Assembly (NCBI GenBank): GCA_036381035.1
Contig: DASVDQ010000106.1
Span: 1-64,000, forward strand
Length of the DNA stretch: 64,000 bases
Source of the DNA: Trueperaceae bacterium
Lineage (GTDB): Bacteria > Deinococcota > Deinococci > Deinococcales > Trueperaceae
Direction: 5' to 3'
In this document: one piece after another, positions 8,212 to 19,419 of the stretch
Layout of the letters: every line of letters starts with the position of its first letter
How positions within the stretch are numbered: the first letter of the stretch is position 1
Notes under the pieces: generated by a model
The model's input: the letters and a program-made list of their open reading frames with translations, nothing else
Database searches by the model: none
Told to the model about the DNA's origin: nothing
Program-made: the position numbers and the translations under genes

Positions 8212-9114
8212 TCACAGCAGGGCGCGGTCGAGGGCCATCGTCAGGAACAGCAGCGCCAGGTAGGTCATCGAGTACTTGTAGAGGGGCAGCGCCGTGACCT
8301 TGTCGACCGAGCCGCCCTCGCGCACGACCCTGAACACCGCCGCGACGCGCAGCGCCAGCACGACGTTGAGGGCCAGGGCGGCGACGAAGTAGGCGACGCT
8401 GAACTCGTGCAGGAAGAACGGCAGCACCGTCAGGACGACGGTGAGGACCGTGTACATGACCATCTGCATCACGGTCGCGCGCTCGCCGATCACCGCCGGC
8501 GCCATGGGCACGCCCACGTTCGCGTACTGGTCCTTGACCATCAGGGCCAGCGCCCAGAAGTGGACCGGCGTCCACACGAACACCACGGCGAAGAGGATCC
8601 AGGCGAGCAGGCTCAGGTGGCCCGTCACCGCGGCCCAGCCCACCAGCGGCGGGATCGCCCCGGCGGCGCCGCCGATGACGATGTTCTGCCAGGTCGAGCG
8701 CTTCAGCCACATCGTGTAGATGAGCACGTAGAACGCGATGCCGGCCCACGACAGCAACGCGGCGGTCACGTTGGTCGTGGCCCACAGGACGACGAACGAG
8801 AGGACCGTCAGCACGACCGCGAAGACCAAGGCGTTGCGCGTGCTGACCACGCGCGTGACGGTGGGCCGCTTGGCGGTGCGCTTCATGCGCACGTCGATGT
8901 CGGCGTCGTAGACCATGTTGTAGACGCCGGCGGCGCCGGCGGACATGTAGCCGCCCACGATCGCGCCCAGCAGCGTCACCCAGCCGGGGAACCCGCCGGC
9001 GGCGATGAACATGGCGCCCACGGTGGTCATCAGCAGCAGGACGATGACCTTGGGCTTGGTGAGTACGAAGTAGTCGCGCCAGGTGGCCCTCGGCGCCGCG
9101 TCGGCTCGCGTCAT
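8212..9114 (-). CDS. ctaB: Protoheme IX farnesyltransferase (heme O synthase)
   Basis: 300 residues, about nine TM helices, UbiA superfamily. The first prenyl-diphosphate site is Asn-Met-Val-Tyr-Asp-Ala-Asp-Ile-Asp followed by Met-Lys-Arg-Thr-Ala-Lys-Arg-Pro-Thr, specific to CtaB/Cox10. The enzyme adds a farnesyl group to heme b to make heme O, the substrate of CtaA. The ATG start overlaps the ctaA stop (ATGA), so the two are probably coupled. Confidence 0.96.
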   Translation of the reverse strand: MTRADAAPRATWRDYFVLTKPKVIVLLLMTTVGAMFIAAGGFPGWVTLLGAIVGGYMSAGAAGVYNMVYDADIDVRMKRTAKRPTVTRVVSTRNALVFAVVLTVLSFVVLWATTNVTAALLSWAGIAFYVLIYTMWLKRSTWQNIVIGGAAGAIPPLVGWAAVTGHLSLLAWILFAVVFVWTPVHFWALALMVKDQYANVGVPMAPAVIGERATVMQMVMYTVLTVVLTVLPFFLHEFSVAYFVAALALNVVLALRVAAVFRVVREGGSVDKVTALPLYKYSMTYLALLFLTMALDRALL

Positions 9115-10211
9115 GCACCCTCCACGGCGGAGCGACGCCAGAGCGCTCCGGCGCCCTTCTTGACGTCACCGCCGAGCATCATCACGGTCAGTGCCGCCAG
9201 CAGCGCGAACGCCGAGACGGCGAGCAGCAGGTGTAGGAGCTGCAGGACGAACGGCCCGAGCAGCGCGAGGTTGAAGGTCCCCACGGCGAGCTGCGCCAGG
9301 TAGACGCCGAGGAGCGCCCGCGCGACGCCGCGAGCGGCCGGCACGGGCTTCAGCCACCAGGCGAGGCCGAGGCCCACGAACAGGTACGTCCCCACCGCCA
9401 TCGCGATCAGCGGGTGCAGGATGCGCAGCCTGATCAGCGGGTGGGAGGCGGGGTCGAAGTCGGCGCGCAGTCCCTCGGCGAGCGACTCGGGCGGGGAGAT
9501 CGTGTTGCCCATAGCGGCGATGCCGCCGGTGAAGCTGAGGAGCAGCGCGCCCACGACGCCCGTGAGCAGCACGGCCGCCAGCGGGAGCTGCGAGGAGACC
9601 TTGAGCGGGTAGGCCGGCGCCCGGTCGCGCGCGAACGCCACGGTGCACGCCAGGGTGCCGATGAGCAGCAGGCTGTTCACCAGGTGCGCGGCCACCCAGA
9701 CGCCCCTGGCGACGCTGGCGTTGTCGCCGGTGAGCCCCAGCAGCACGGTGGCGGCGCCGATGAGCGCCTCGCCGACGAGGAAGGCCATCGCCGCCGTCGC
9801 GAACGCGGCGAAGCCGGGCTTGTCGCGCCTGACCCTCAGGGCGCGCACCAGGAGCCACACGCCGAGGACCAGCACGCCGAACGAGAGCACCCTGTGGCTG
9901 AACTCGATGAGCGTCTCGACGGTGGGGTTCAGGGGGACGACGGTCCCGTTGCAGGTGGGCCAGTGGCTGCCGCAGCCCGCGCCCGAGCCCGTGAGGCGCA
10001 CGACCGCGCCCTGCAGGATCACGAGCGTGTTGGCGATGAGCGCCGCCCAGGCGAGGCGGGTGGTGAGGCGGCCCGCCGCTACCCGCGCTCCTGCGGCGGG
10101 GTGGGAGCTGGCCGTGAGAGCTTCCGTCACGGGGTCCTTCGCGTCTCCTCGGGCGCCCGCTCCGACGCGGCGAGCTCCGCCGCGGCCGGGCTTCCGGCGC
10201 CGACCGCCCAT
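9111..10211 (-). CDS. ctaA: Heme A synthase
   Basis: Polytopic membrane protein that oxidises heme O to heme A. Visible signatures are the loop Cys-Gly-Ser-His-Trp-Pro-Thr-Cys (Cys pair of the B. subtilis-type enzymes), Glu-Phe-Ser-His-Arg-Val, His-Leu-Val-Asn-Ser, His-Pro-Leu-Ile-Ala-Met and Leu-Leu-His-Leu-Leu, giving the four heme-ligand histidines. Start is uncertain. ATG 10211 (366 aa) has GGGAAAGGG upstream but adds a Gly/Arg-rich 27-residue lead. GTG 10130 (339 aa) has AAGGA upstream and begins right before the first helix. The frame also stays open to 10460. Confidence 0.9.
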   Translation of the reverse strand: MGGRRRKPGRGGARRVGAGARGDAKDPVTEALTASSHPAAGARVAAGRLTTRLAWAALIANTLVILQGAVVRLTGSGAGCGSHWPTCNGTVVPLNPTVETLIEFSHRVLSFGVLVLGVWLLVRALRVRRDKPGFAAFATAAMAFLVGEALIGAATVLLGLTGDNASVARGVWVAAHLVNSLLLIGTLACTVAFARDRAPAYPLKVSSQLPLAAVLLTGVVGALLLSFTGGIAAMGNTISPPESLAEGLRADFDPASHPLIRLRILHPLIAMAVGTYLFVGLGLAWWLKPVPAARGVARALLGVYLAQLAVGTFNLALLGPFVLQLLHLLLAVSAFALLAALTVMMLGGDVKKGAGALWRRSAVEGA

Positions 10212-10621
10212 CGTAACCCTTTCCCGTCGCCAGCGTGGCCCGGCCGGCGCGGCGGACCCGTACTCGGCCGGGAGGGTCCTCCGCCCGGCGCGGAGGGCGC
10301 TGCCGAGGCCCGCAGCGGGCCGCCAGGGGCCCAGCCGCACCCCGACCGGCCGGTCGCCCGCAGCGGGCCCGGCGGGGGCTCCGCGAGGCCCTCGCGAGGC
10401 GCCGGGAGACGTGGCCCGGATGTGACGAAGTCCCCACGGGGACGCACACGGCGCTCTCACCGAGCCTGGTGATGATTGTGCCGACCGGCGCAGGGCGGGG
10501 CGCAGGGGGGCGAGCCCCTTGCCGGCACCTCACTCCGGCGCCGCGCAGCGGACTGACCGGCGCGTCAGATGTGGATGTTAGAGTCTTCACACCAAAACGC
10601 GTGTACCGGTCGTCGGAGGAC
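10212..10621. other. 410-bp divergent intergenic region between ctaA and the TPR gene
   Basis: The ctaA-proximal part (10230-10420) is extremely GC-rich with several short inverted repeats but no convincing gene. Nothing with protein-like character is seen on either strand. The TPR-proximal part, 10560-10620, is less GC-rich and carries an extended -10-like element. No RNA gene recognised. Confidence 0.5.
10576..10584 (+). promoter_or_regulatory. Extended -10 element upstream of the TPR gene
   Basis: TG at 10576-10577, one base, then TAGAGT at 10579-10584. It lies in the only relatively AT-rich stretch of this gap, about 38 bases before the start codon. No good -35 is seen at 17 bases, which extended -10 promoters can do without. 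Confidence 0.4.
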
Positions 10622-11764
10622 ATGTTGATCAGCTTCCAACCCACCACACGTCAGCCGCTACGGCTCCTTGGCGCGTCGCTCCTGGCAGTGCTGTGCCTTG
10701 GCGGTGTCGTCGTCGCCCAGGAGGGCGAGGACGGACCGGACGTTGCCACCCTCATCAGCGACGGGCAGTTCTACCTCGACCGCGGCAACTGCTCCCTGGC
10801 GCAGTTCTACTTCCAGGAGGCGCTTAGGGTAGACGAGGACAACGCCGACGCCCTCGTCGGGCAGGGACGCGCGCTGGCCTGCCAGGGCGCCTACCCCGAG
10901 GCCATCGAGGCGTTCCAGGAAGCGCTGAACGTCCAGGCCGACCACCTCGACGCGCTGATCCACCTGGCGAACACGTACCAGTACCAGTACCAGGCCGACC
11001 CCACCGCCTACAGCGGGCGCCTCGCCGACGCGCTCGACACGATCCAGCGCGCCGAGGAGGTCTCGGCCAACGACCCGCGCGTGCAGAACACCAAGGGCCT
11101 CGTCCTCTACCAGCTCGGCGACCTCCAGCAGGCCAGGACCACCCTCGAGCAGGCCGTGACGCTCGCGACGAGCTCGCAGCTCCTCGACAACCCGCAGAGG
11201 AGCACCGTGCAGCTCAACCTCGGGCGCGTCTACCGCGACCTCGGCGAGCTCGAGCTGGCCCAGCAGGCGTTCAGGCGCGCCGTGGTCCTCGACCCCACGA
11301 GCGCCACCGCCCACAACAACCTCGGCGACATCGCCTACCGCCTCGGCGACTGCGCGACGGCAGAGTACGAGCTGGCCCAGGCCGTGAACCTCGACCCGAA
11401 CAGCCTCTCCGCCGCCTCGAACCTCGGCATCGTGCTCTTCGAGTGCGGCGAGATCCAGGCGAGCCTGCCGCGGCTCGAGCAGGCCGTGCAGATGGACGGC
11501 GCGGTGTTCCTGCCGCCGCTGTTCACGTACCTCGCCCGCGCCTACCTCGAGACCGGCCAGGTCGACGAGGCCATCAGGCGCGCGCAGCACGGCGCGCTGC
11601 TCTCCGAGCCTCCCAGCGCCGAGGCGTACTACTGGCTCGGCCAGTCCTACCAGCGCCGCGGGGGACCGGGCGACTCGCAGCGCGCCCGCGACGCCTACCA
11701 GCGCGCCGTCGAGATCGACCCGAACTACGCCGCCGCCCAGGAGGCCCTCCACACCCTGCAGTGA
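10622..11764 (+). CDS. Secreted TPR-repeat protein
   Basis: About 380 residues. A signal peptide (Arg-Leu-Leu-Gly-Ala-Ser-Leu-Leu-Ala-Val-Leu, cleavage likely after Val-Val-Ala-Gln) is followed by back-to-back TPR units through the whole protein (Ala-His-Asn-Asn-Leu-Gly-Asp-Ile-Ala-Tyr and similar), so it should be an exported or surface scaffold. ATG 10622 lies only one base after GGAGGA (10615-10620). TTG 10625, with better spacing, may be the real start. It has its own promoter region and is followed by a 273-base gap before rpsB. No partner can be named from sequence. Confidence 0.85.
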   Translation: MLISFQPTTRQPLRLLGASLLAVLCLGGVVVAQEGEDGPDVATLISDGQFYLDRGNCSLAQFYFQEALRVDEDNADALVGQGRALACQGAYPEAIEAFQEALNVQADHLDALIHLANTYQYQYQADPTAYSGRLADALDTIQRAEEVSANDPRVQNTKGLVLYQLGDLQQARTTLEQAVTLATSSQLLDNPQRSTVQLNLGRVYRDLGELELAQQAFRRAVVLDPTSATAHNNLGDIAYRLGDCATAEYELAQAVNLDPNSLSAASNLGIVLFECGEIQASLPRLEQAVQMDGAVFLPPLFTYLARAYLETGQVDEAIRRAQHGALLSEPPSAEAYYWLGQSYQRRGGPGDSQRARDAYQRAVEIDPNYAAAQEALHTLQ

Positions 11765-11898
11765 GCGGGGCGCGCGGCCGGCTCGGCCCGCTCTGCACGG
11801 CGGACCCCGGCGCCGTACCTGCCCACGAGGTGCGCTGAGTCGGTCCGCGGGGCGGGTGGTGGTCGCCGGCGCTGCGCTCCCGGGCGCGCGCCATGTTG

Positions 11899-11942
11899 TA
11901 AAGTGGGTAGGTTTGCCGGCGGCAGCGGGATGTCCGCCGGCA
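11899..11942 (+). promoter_or_regulatory. Candidate promoter -10 and leader hairpin of rpsB
   Basis: TAAAGT at 11899-11904 is a plausible -10, with no clear -35. Just after it, 11914-11922 pairs perfectly with 11934-11942 (9 bp, GC-rich) around an 11-base loop, so the hairpin would lie at the 5' end of an rpsB leader of about 125 bases. Ribosomal protein leaders often carry autoregulatory structures. I do not recognise this one. Confidence 0.4.
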
Positions 11943-12037
11943 TCCTTGAGAGACAGGGGAGCACCAGCACGCGGCTTTCGCGCCGGGGGCGGCCTACCTG
12001 TGACTCCAACCTCAACATCCCGCCCGCGGAGGAAGAC

Positions 12038-12889
<852 letters not shown>

Positions 12890-12971
12890 GGGTCCGCACG
12901 GACCCGCGGAAGCGCCGGCGCCCAGCGCGGCGCCGGGCGGATAGAACCCGGAACGAGGTTGAGGTAACACC

Positions 12972-14298
<1,327 letters not shown>

Positions 14299-14347
14299 GC
14301 GAGCGCGGTACACTGACGCCCGGTAGCCAGAGATCCGGAGGTCAGCG

Positions 14348-14902
14348 ATGAAGACGGTCCTCGCCGAGACCAGGGAGCGCATGCAGCGCTCGCTTGAGGC
14401 GTTCGAGCAGAACATCGGCTCGGTCCGCACCGGCCGCGCCAACCCGGCGATCTTGAGCCGCGTGCACGTCGACTACTACGGCACGTCGGTGCCCTTGCCC
14501 CAGATCGCCACCGTCTCCAGCCCCGACGCGCGCACGCTGGTGATCACGCCCTTCGACAAGAGCTCCCTGCAGGCCATCGAGAAGGCCATCCTCGAGAGCG
14601 ACCTGGGCTTCAACCCGAACAACCAGGGCGACAACATCTTCATCAGCGTGCCCCCGCTCACCGACGAGCGCCGCCGCGACCTGGTGAAGACCGTCCACCA
14701 CATGGCCGAGGAGGCCCGCGTCGCCGTGCGCAACATCCGGCGCGACGCCAACGAGCGCCTCAAGGCGCTGCAGAAGGAGGGCGGGCTCTCGGAGGACGAG
14801 CTCAGGCGCGCCGAGGCCGACGTCCAGAAGGCCACCGACGAGTTCATCGCCAAGATCGACCAGAGGACGAAGACGAAAGAGACTGACATCCTGGCGGTGT
14901 GA
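14348..14902 (+). CDS. frr: Ribosome recycling factor
   Basis: 184 residues, normal length. Conserved Ser-Val-Arg-Thr-Gly-Arg-Ala-Asn-Pro, Tyr-Tyr-Gly-Thr-Ser-Val-Pro-Leu and the helix Arg-Asn-Ile-Arg-Arg-Asp-Ala-Asn are present. It splits post-termination ribosomes with EF-G. ATG 14348 follows GGAGGTC. Its stop overlaps the cdsA GTG by 4 bases. Confidence 0.97.
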   Translation: MKTVLAETRERMQRSLEAFEQNIGSVRTGRANPAILSRVHVDYYGTSVPLPQIATVSSPDARTLVITPFDKSSLQAIEKAILESDLGFNPNNQGDNIFISVPPLTDERRRDLVKTVHHMAEEARVAVRNIRRDANERLKALQKEGGLSEDELRRAEADVQKATDEFIAKIDQRTKTKETDILAV

Positions 14903-15789
14903 GCGAGCCGCCAGCCGAGCCGGGCGCCGATGGCACGCTGCGCACGCGCGTGGCGGGCGGCCTGGCGATCTTCCTCGCCGCCATGCTCGTCCTGTGGGTC
15001 GGGCTGCCGCTCCTGGCGCCGGCGTTCGTCCTGCTGGCCGTCGTGGCGCTGTCCGAGTACGCCGAGCTGATGCGCCTGCGCGGCGTGCCGGTCAGGAAGC
15101 GCAGCCTCTTCGTCGCTGCCGTGCTCACGGTGCCGGCCTCGCTGCCCTCGACGTACCCCGGCATGCCCACGCTCGCCGGCGGCGTGAGCTGGCGCGAGGC
15201 GCTGCTCGTGACGTTCGTGATCTACGTGCTCGTGCTCGAGGTCGCCGTGCCGAACCGCAACTCGGTGCACGCCGCGGCGTTCACGGTCGCCGGGTACCTC
15301 TACGTGCCGTTCCTGCTCGGCTACGTGATCACCCTGCGCTACACGCCCGACGGCCACCTCGGGCTCTGGTTCCTCGGCATACCCCTGCTCTCCGCCATCG
15401 CCACCGACGTGGGCGCTTACACGCTCGGCTCGCTCTTCGGCCGCACGCCGCTGGCGCCCCGCGTCAGCCCGCGCAAGACGGTCGAGGGCGCGGTCGGCGG
15501 GCTCCTCCTCGCCCTCCTCATAGTCGCGGGCATCGCCCTGCTCGCCCGGCGCGTCGCCGGCCTGGAGCTGGGCGTCGGGACCGTCGTGGCGCTCACCGTC
15601 GTGACGTCGCTGGCCGCGCAGCTCGGCGACCTCTTCGAGTCGCTCTTGAAGCGCTGGGCCGGCGTGAAGGACGCGGGCGTCCTCCTGCCGGGCCACGGCG
15701 GCGTGCTCGACCGCCTCGACTCGCTGCTGTTCACGTTCCCCGTCAGCTACCTGTTCGTCACGATGCTGGTCGTCCCCTACGCGACCTAG
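14899..15789 (+). CDS. cdsA: Phosphatidate cytidylyltransferase (CDP-diglyceride synthase)
   Basis: 296 residues with about eight TM helices. The CDP-DG synthase signature is complete near the C-terminus: Ser-Leu-Leu-Lys-Arg-Trp-Ala-Gly-Val-Lys-Asp-Ala-Gly, then His-Gly-Gly-Val-Leu-Asp-Arg-Leu-Asp. It makes CDP-diacylglycerol for phospholipid synthesis. It is joined to frr by a GTGA overlap. The undecaprenyl-diphosphate synthase gene that often sits between frr and cdsA is not here. Confidence 0.95.
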   Translation: MSEPPAEPGADGTLRTRVAGGLAIFLAAMLVLWVGLPLLAPAFVLLAVVALSEYAELMRLRGVPVRKRSLFVAAVLTVPASLPSTYPGMPTLAGGVSWREALLVTFVIYVLVLEVAVPNRNSVHAAAFTVAGYLYVPFLLGYVITLRYTPDGHLGLWFLGIPLLSAIATDVGAYTLGSLFGRTPLAPRVSPRKTVEGAVGGLLLALLIVAGIALLARRVAGLELGVGTVVALTVVTSLAAQLGDLFESLLKRWAGVKDAGVLLPGHGGVLDRLDSLLFTFPVSYLFVTMLVVPYAT

Positions 15790-15850
15790 GCGGTAGAGTC
15801 TTGGGTCGCGCCGCGCCGGTCCGCCGGCCGGCCCGACCGGAGGAACCAGG

Positions 15851-18187
15851 ATGAGCGCCGAGGACACCACCCGCCTGCCCCCCACCGCGCACCACCCGCC
15901 CGCCAGGGTCCCGCGCGAGGGGCAGCGTCAGGTGGCGCCCAACTTCATCACCGACGTCGTAGACGCCGACATCGCCGCCGGGCGGGTGACCAGCGTGGTG
16001 ACGCGCTTCCCGCCGGAGCCGAACGGCTACCTCCACGTGGGCCACGCCAAGGCGATCTGCCTGAACTTCGGCCTCGCCGAGGACTACGGCGGCGTGACCT
16101 ACCTCCGCTTCGACGACACCAACCCCGAGACCGAGGAGGAGCGCTTCGTCGAGGCGGCGATCCGCGACATCGAGTGGCTCGGCTTCAGGCCGGTCGAGGT
16201 CCGCTTCGCCTCCGACTACTTCCCGCAGCTCTACGCCTGGGCCCTCGAGCTGATCCGCCGGGGCCTCGCCTACGTCGACTCCAGCTCCGAGGAGGAGATC
16301 CGCGAGCTGCGCGGGACCGTCACGCGGCCCGGGCGCCCGGGGCCCTACCGCGAGCGCAGCGTCGAGGAGAACCTCGACCTCTTCGAGCGCATGCAGGCCG
16401 GCGAGTTCCCCGCGGGCGCACACGTGCTGCGCGCGAAGATCGACCTCGCCTCGCCGAACATGAAGATGCGCGACCCCATCCTCTACCGGATCGTGCACGC
16501 GCCGCACTACCGCACCGGCGACAGGTGGAAGGTCTACCCGCTCTACGACATGGCGCACCCGCTCTCCGACGCTATTGAGGGCGTCACGCACTCCCTCTGC
16601 ACCCTGGAGTTCGAGAACAACAGGGAGATCTACGACTGGCTGCTCGACAACCTGATCGAGGGTCCGCGGCCGCACCAGTACGAGTTCGCCCGCCTCGTCC
16701 TCGACCACACGGTGGTGAGCAAGCGCAAGCTCCTCAGGCTCGTGAACGAGGGCCACGTCACCGGCTGGGACGACCCGCGCATGCCCACGCTCTCCGCCCT
16801 GCGCCGGCGGGGCGTGCCGCCCGCGGCGCTCAGGGACTTCGCGAACCGCGTGGGCGTGGCCAAGGCGAGCAGCCGCACCGACCCGCAGCTCCTCGACCAC
16901 TCGGTGCGCGACACCCTCAACACCGCGGCGCCGCGCGTCCTGGCGGTTCTCGACCCGCTCGTCGTCGAGCTGACGAACCTGCCGGCCGGCCAGACCGTGT
17001 GGCTCGACGCCCCCTACTGGCCGCACGACGTGCCGCGCGAGGGCAGCCGCCGCGTGCCGCTGACGCGCGAGGTCGTGATCGAGCGCGAAGACTTCGCGCT
17101 GGACCCGCCGCGGGGCTACCGGCGCCTGGCGCCGGGGCGCGCCGTGCGCCTGCGCCACGGGCCCGTGGTCCGCTGCGACGAGGTCGTGACCGACGACGCC
17201 GGGCGCGTCACGAGGCTGAGGTGCACGGCGTTCCTCGACGAGGTGGGCGCGGCGCCGGACGGCGTTAAGGTCTGGGCGACGATCCACTGGGTGTCGCGCG
17301 AGCGCGGCGTCCCGTTCACCGCGCGGCTCTACGACAGGCTGTTCACGGCGCCGGACCCCGAGGAGGGCGGCGACTTCCTCGCCCACCTCAACCGCGAGGC
17401 GCTCGTCGAGAGGCGCGGCCTCGTCGAGCCGTCCGTGCTGGACGACGACCCGGAGACCCGCTACCAGTTCGAGCGCCTCGGCTACTTCTGGCGCGACCCC
17501 GTCGACGGTCGCGGGGACGAGCTGGTCTTCAACCGCATCGTGCCGCTCAAGGACCGCTACGCCAGGCGGACCGCCGCCGGTGCGCCGACCGGGGCGGTCC
17601 GGAGGGCGAGGGACGAAGAGGCCCCGGGCGGGTCCCCGGCGACCGACCCTGCGCGCGCGGCGGCGGCCGCCACGCTGGCGGCGCGCCACGGGCTCAGGCC
17701 CAACGACGCCGACGCGCTGGCCGGCTCGGAGGAGCTGCGCCGGTTCTTCGAGAGCGCCGTGGACGAGGGCGCCCCGTCCGGCGCCGCCGCGAACCTCGTC
17801 GTCAACGAGGTCGCGCGCGAGCTGCGCGAGCGCGGCGCGGGCATGCGCCTCACGCCCGCCGGGCTCGCCGGCCTGGCGCGACTGCTCGACGAGGGCAAGG
17901 TGACCGCGACCGTCGCGAAGGAGGTCCTCGCCGAGGCCGCGTCCACCGGCGCCGACCCGGCCGGGCTCGTCGCCGCCCGCGGCCTGGACGAGGCCCTGCC
18001 GGAGGAGGAGGTCAGGGAGCTCGTGCGTCGCGCCGTGGCGACCCACCCAGACGAGGTCGCCTCCTACAGGTCCGGCAAGGTCGGCCTCAAGGGGTTCTTC
18101 GTCGGGCAGGTGATGCGCGGCAGCGGCGGACGCGCCGACCCGGCTCTGGTGCAGCGGCTGGTGGCCGAGGCGCTGGACGACCGCTGA
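15851..18187 (+). CDS. glnS: Glutaminyl-tRNA synthetase with C-terminal YqeY domain
   Basis: 778 residues, well above the ~550 of E. coli GlnRS. The class I catalytic domain has Pro-Pro-Glu-Pro-Asn-Gly-Tyr-Leu-His-Val-Gly-His (HIGH motif at 62-65) and Val-Val-Ser-Lys-Arg-Lys (288-293, KMSKS loop). The anticodon-binding beta-barrels run to about 575. After a short linker, residues ~598-778 form a YqeY/GatB-tail-like helical domain (Leu-Ala-Ala-Arg-His-Gly-Leu-Arg-Pro-Asn-Asp). This fused architecture is known from Deinococcus GlnRS, where the tail helps tRNA binding. The ATG follows GGAGGAACC. The gene ends 4 bases from convergent nagA. Confidence 0.96.
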   Translation: MSAEDTTRLPPTAHHPPARVPREGQRQVAPNFITDVVDADIAAGRVTSVVTRFPPEPNGYLHVGHAKAICLNFGLAEDYGGVTYLRFDDTNPETEEERFVEAAIRDIEWLGFRPVEVRFASDYFPQLYAWALELIRRGLAYVDSSSEEEIRELRGTVTRPGRPGPYRERSVEENLDLFERMQAGEFPAGAHVLRAKIDLASPNMKMRDPILYRIVHAPHYRTGDRWKVYPLYDMAHPLSDAIEGVTHSLCTLEFENNREIYDWLLDNLIEGPRPHQYEFARLVLDHTVVSKRKLLRLVNEGHVTGWDDPRMPTLSALRRRGVPPAALRDFANRVGVAKASSRTDPQLLDHSVRDTLNTAAPRVLAVLDPLVVELTNLPAGQTVWLDAPYWPHDVPREGSRRVPLTREVVIEREDFALDPPRGYRRLAPGRAVRLRHGPVVRCDEVVTDDAGRVTRLRCTAFLDEVGAAPDGVKVWATIHWVSRERGVPFTARLYDRLFTAPDPEEGGDFLAHLNREALVERRGLVEPSVLDDDPETRYQFERLGYFWRDPVDGRGDELVFNRIVPLKDRYARRTAAGAPTGAVRRARDEEAPGGSPATDPARAAAAATLAARHGLRPNDADALAGSEELRRFFESAVDEGAPSGAAANLVVNEVARELRERGAGMRLTPAGLAGLARLLDEGKVTATVAKEVLAEAASTGADPAGLVAARGLDEALPEEEVRELVRRAVATHPDEVASYRSGKVGLKGFFVGQVMRGSGGRADPALVQRLVAEALDDR

Positions 18188-18191
18188 CCCG

Positions 18192-19319
18192 CTAGAGCCG
18201 CCGGCCCGCCACGAAGACCTCCTCGACCGCCAGGTCGGCGCCAAGCACGACGACGTCGGCCCGCAGGCCCGCGGCCAACCGGCCCCTGTCGCGGAGGCCC
18301 AGGTAGTCGGCCGGCACCGTGGAGGCCAGCGCGGTCGCCGCGGCCAGGTCGAGGCCGCAGTCGACGGCGTTGCGCAGGGCGCGGTCCATCGTCAGGACGC
18401 TGCCGGCCAGCGTGCCGTCGCGCAGGCGCGCCGCCCCGCCCGAGACCACGACAGTCTGGCCGCCCAGCTCGCTCTCCCCCTCGTCTGTCCCGGCGGCGCG
18501 CATCGCGTCGGTGACGAGCAGCAGGCGGCCCGGCTTCGCCGCCAGCGCGGCGCGGAACGCCGTCCCGTGCACGTGGTGCAGGTCGAGGATCACCTCGGCG
18601 TAGGCGTCGCCGCGCGCCAGGGCGGCGCCCACGGCCCCCGGGGACCGCGAGCCCAGCTGCGACATCGCGTTGTAGAGGTGCGTGAAGCCGGCGACGCCGC
18701 CAGCCTCCGCCACGGCGTCGAGCACCGCCTCGGCCTGCTCGGCCGTCGCCAGCGTGTGACCGACGCTGACCCTCACGCCGGCGCCGGCGAACGCGCGCGC
18801 CGCCGACAGCGCTCCCGGCAGCTCGGGCGCCAGGGTGACGACCCTGACCACGTCGAGCGCCAGCGCCTCGGCGACGAGCTCGGGGTCGGGGTCCACCGCG
18901 TGCGGTGGCTGGGCGCCCAGCCTGTCGGGGCTGATGAAGGGGCCCTCGAGGTGCGCGCCAGGGACGTCGGGCAGCCCGTCGCCCCCGGACGCCGGCCTCA
19001 CCGCGGCGATGCCCTCGAGGGCGCGCACGACCTCCGGCCAGGGGTGGGTGATCGTCGTGGGCAGCAGCGTCGTCGTGCCCCGCGAGGCGTGGAAGCGCGC
19101 GAGCGTGACGACGCCGTCGGGGCCGTCCATCGCGTCGCCCCCGCCGCCGCCGTGCACGTGGGCGTCGACGAAGCCGGGGAGGACGTACGGCGCCGGCAGG
19201 CCCGCGGCCGGGCCGGGCTCGCCGGCGACCTCGACCCGCGCGATGCGGCCGCCCTCGAGCTCGACGGCGCCGGGCGCCGCGCCGCCGGGCAGCACCAGGG
19301 TCCCGCTCAGGCGGGGCAT
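18192..19319 (-). CDS. nagA: N-acetylglucosamine-6-phosphate deacetylase
   Basis: About 375 residues, amidohydrolase fold. Metal and active-site blocks: Asp-Ala-His54-Val-His56-Gly-Gly, His-Leu-Glu-Gly-Pro-Phe, Val-Gly-His-Thr-Leu-Ala-Thr, Thr-His-Leu-Tyr-Asn-Ala-Met and Leu-Val-Thr-Asp-Ala-Met (catalytic Asp). It removes acetate from GlcNAc-6-P in amino-sugar or cell-wall recycling. ATG 19319 is preferred because GGCGGGGTG precedes it. GTG 19340, with a TACCGT box 9 bases upstream, is an alternative leaderless start. No nagB or PTS gene is adjacent. Confidence 0.93.
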   Translation of the reverse strand: MPRLSGTLVLPGGAAPGAVELEGGRIARVEVAGEPGPAAGLPAPYVLPGFVDAHVHGGGGGDAMDGPDGVVTLARFHASRGTTTLLPTTITHPWPEVVRALEGIAAVRPASGGDGLPDVPGAHLEGPFISPDRLGAQPPHAVDPDPELVAEALALDVVRVVTLAPELPGALSAARAFAGAGVRVSVGHTLATAEQAEAVLDAVAEAGGVAGFTHLYNAMSQLGSRSPGAVGAALARGDAYAEVILDLHHVHGTAFRAALAAKPGRLLLVTDAMRAAGTDEGESELGGQTVVVSGGAARLRDGTLAGSVLTMDRALRNAVDCGLDLAAATALASTVPADYLGLRDRGRLAAGLRADVVVLGADLAVEEVFVAGRRL

Positions 19320-19419
19320 GGACACCCCGCCGTCGCGCACCTAACGTGTACGGTACCTACGTCCCTTGGCCCGGTCACGGCTGGCCAGGATACTGCGGGG
19401 CGAAAGGGAGGCGACGCGC

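Noticed and set aside
10230-10430. Short repeats and GC palindromes in the ctaA upstream region as a regulatory array
   Set aside because: At this base composition short G/C inverted repeats are expected by chance and none stands out in length or symmetry.
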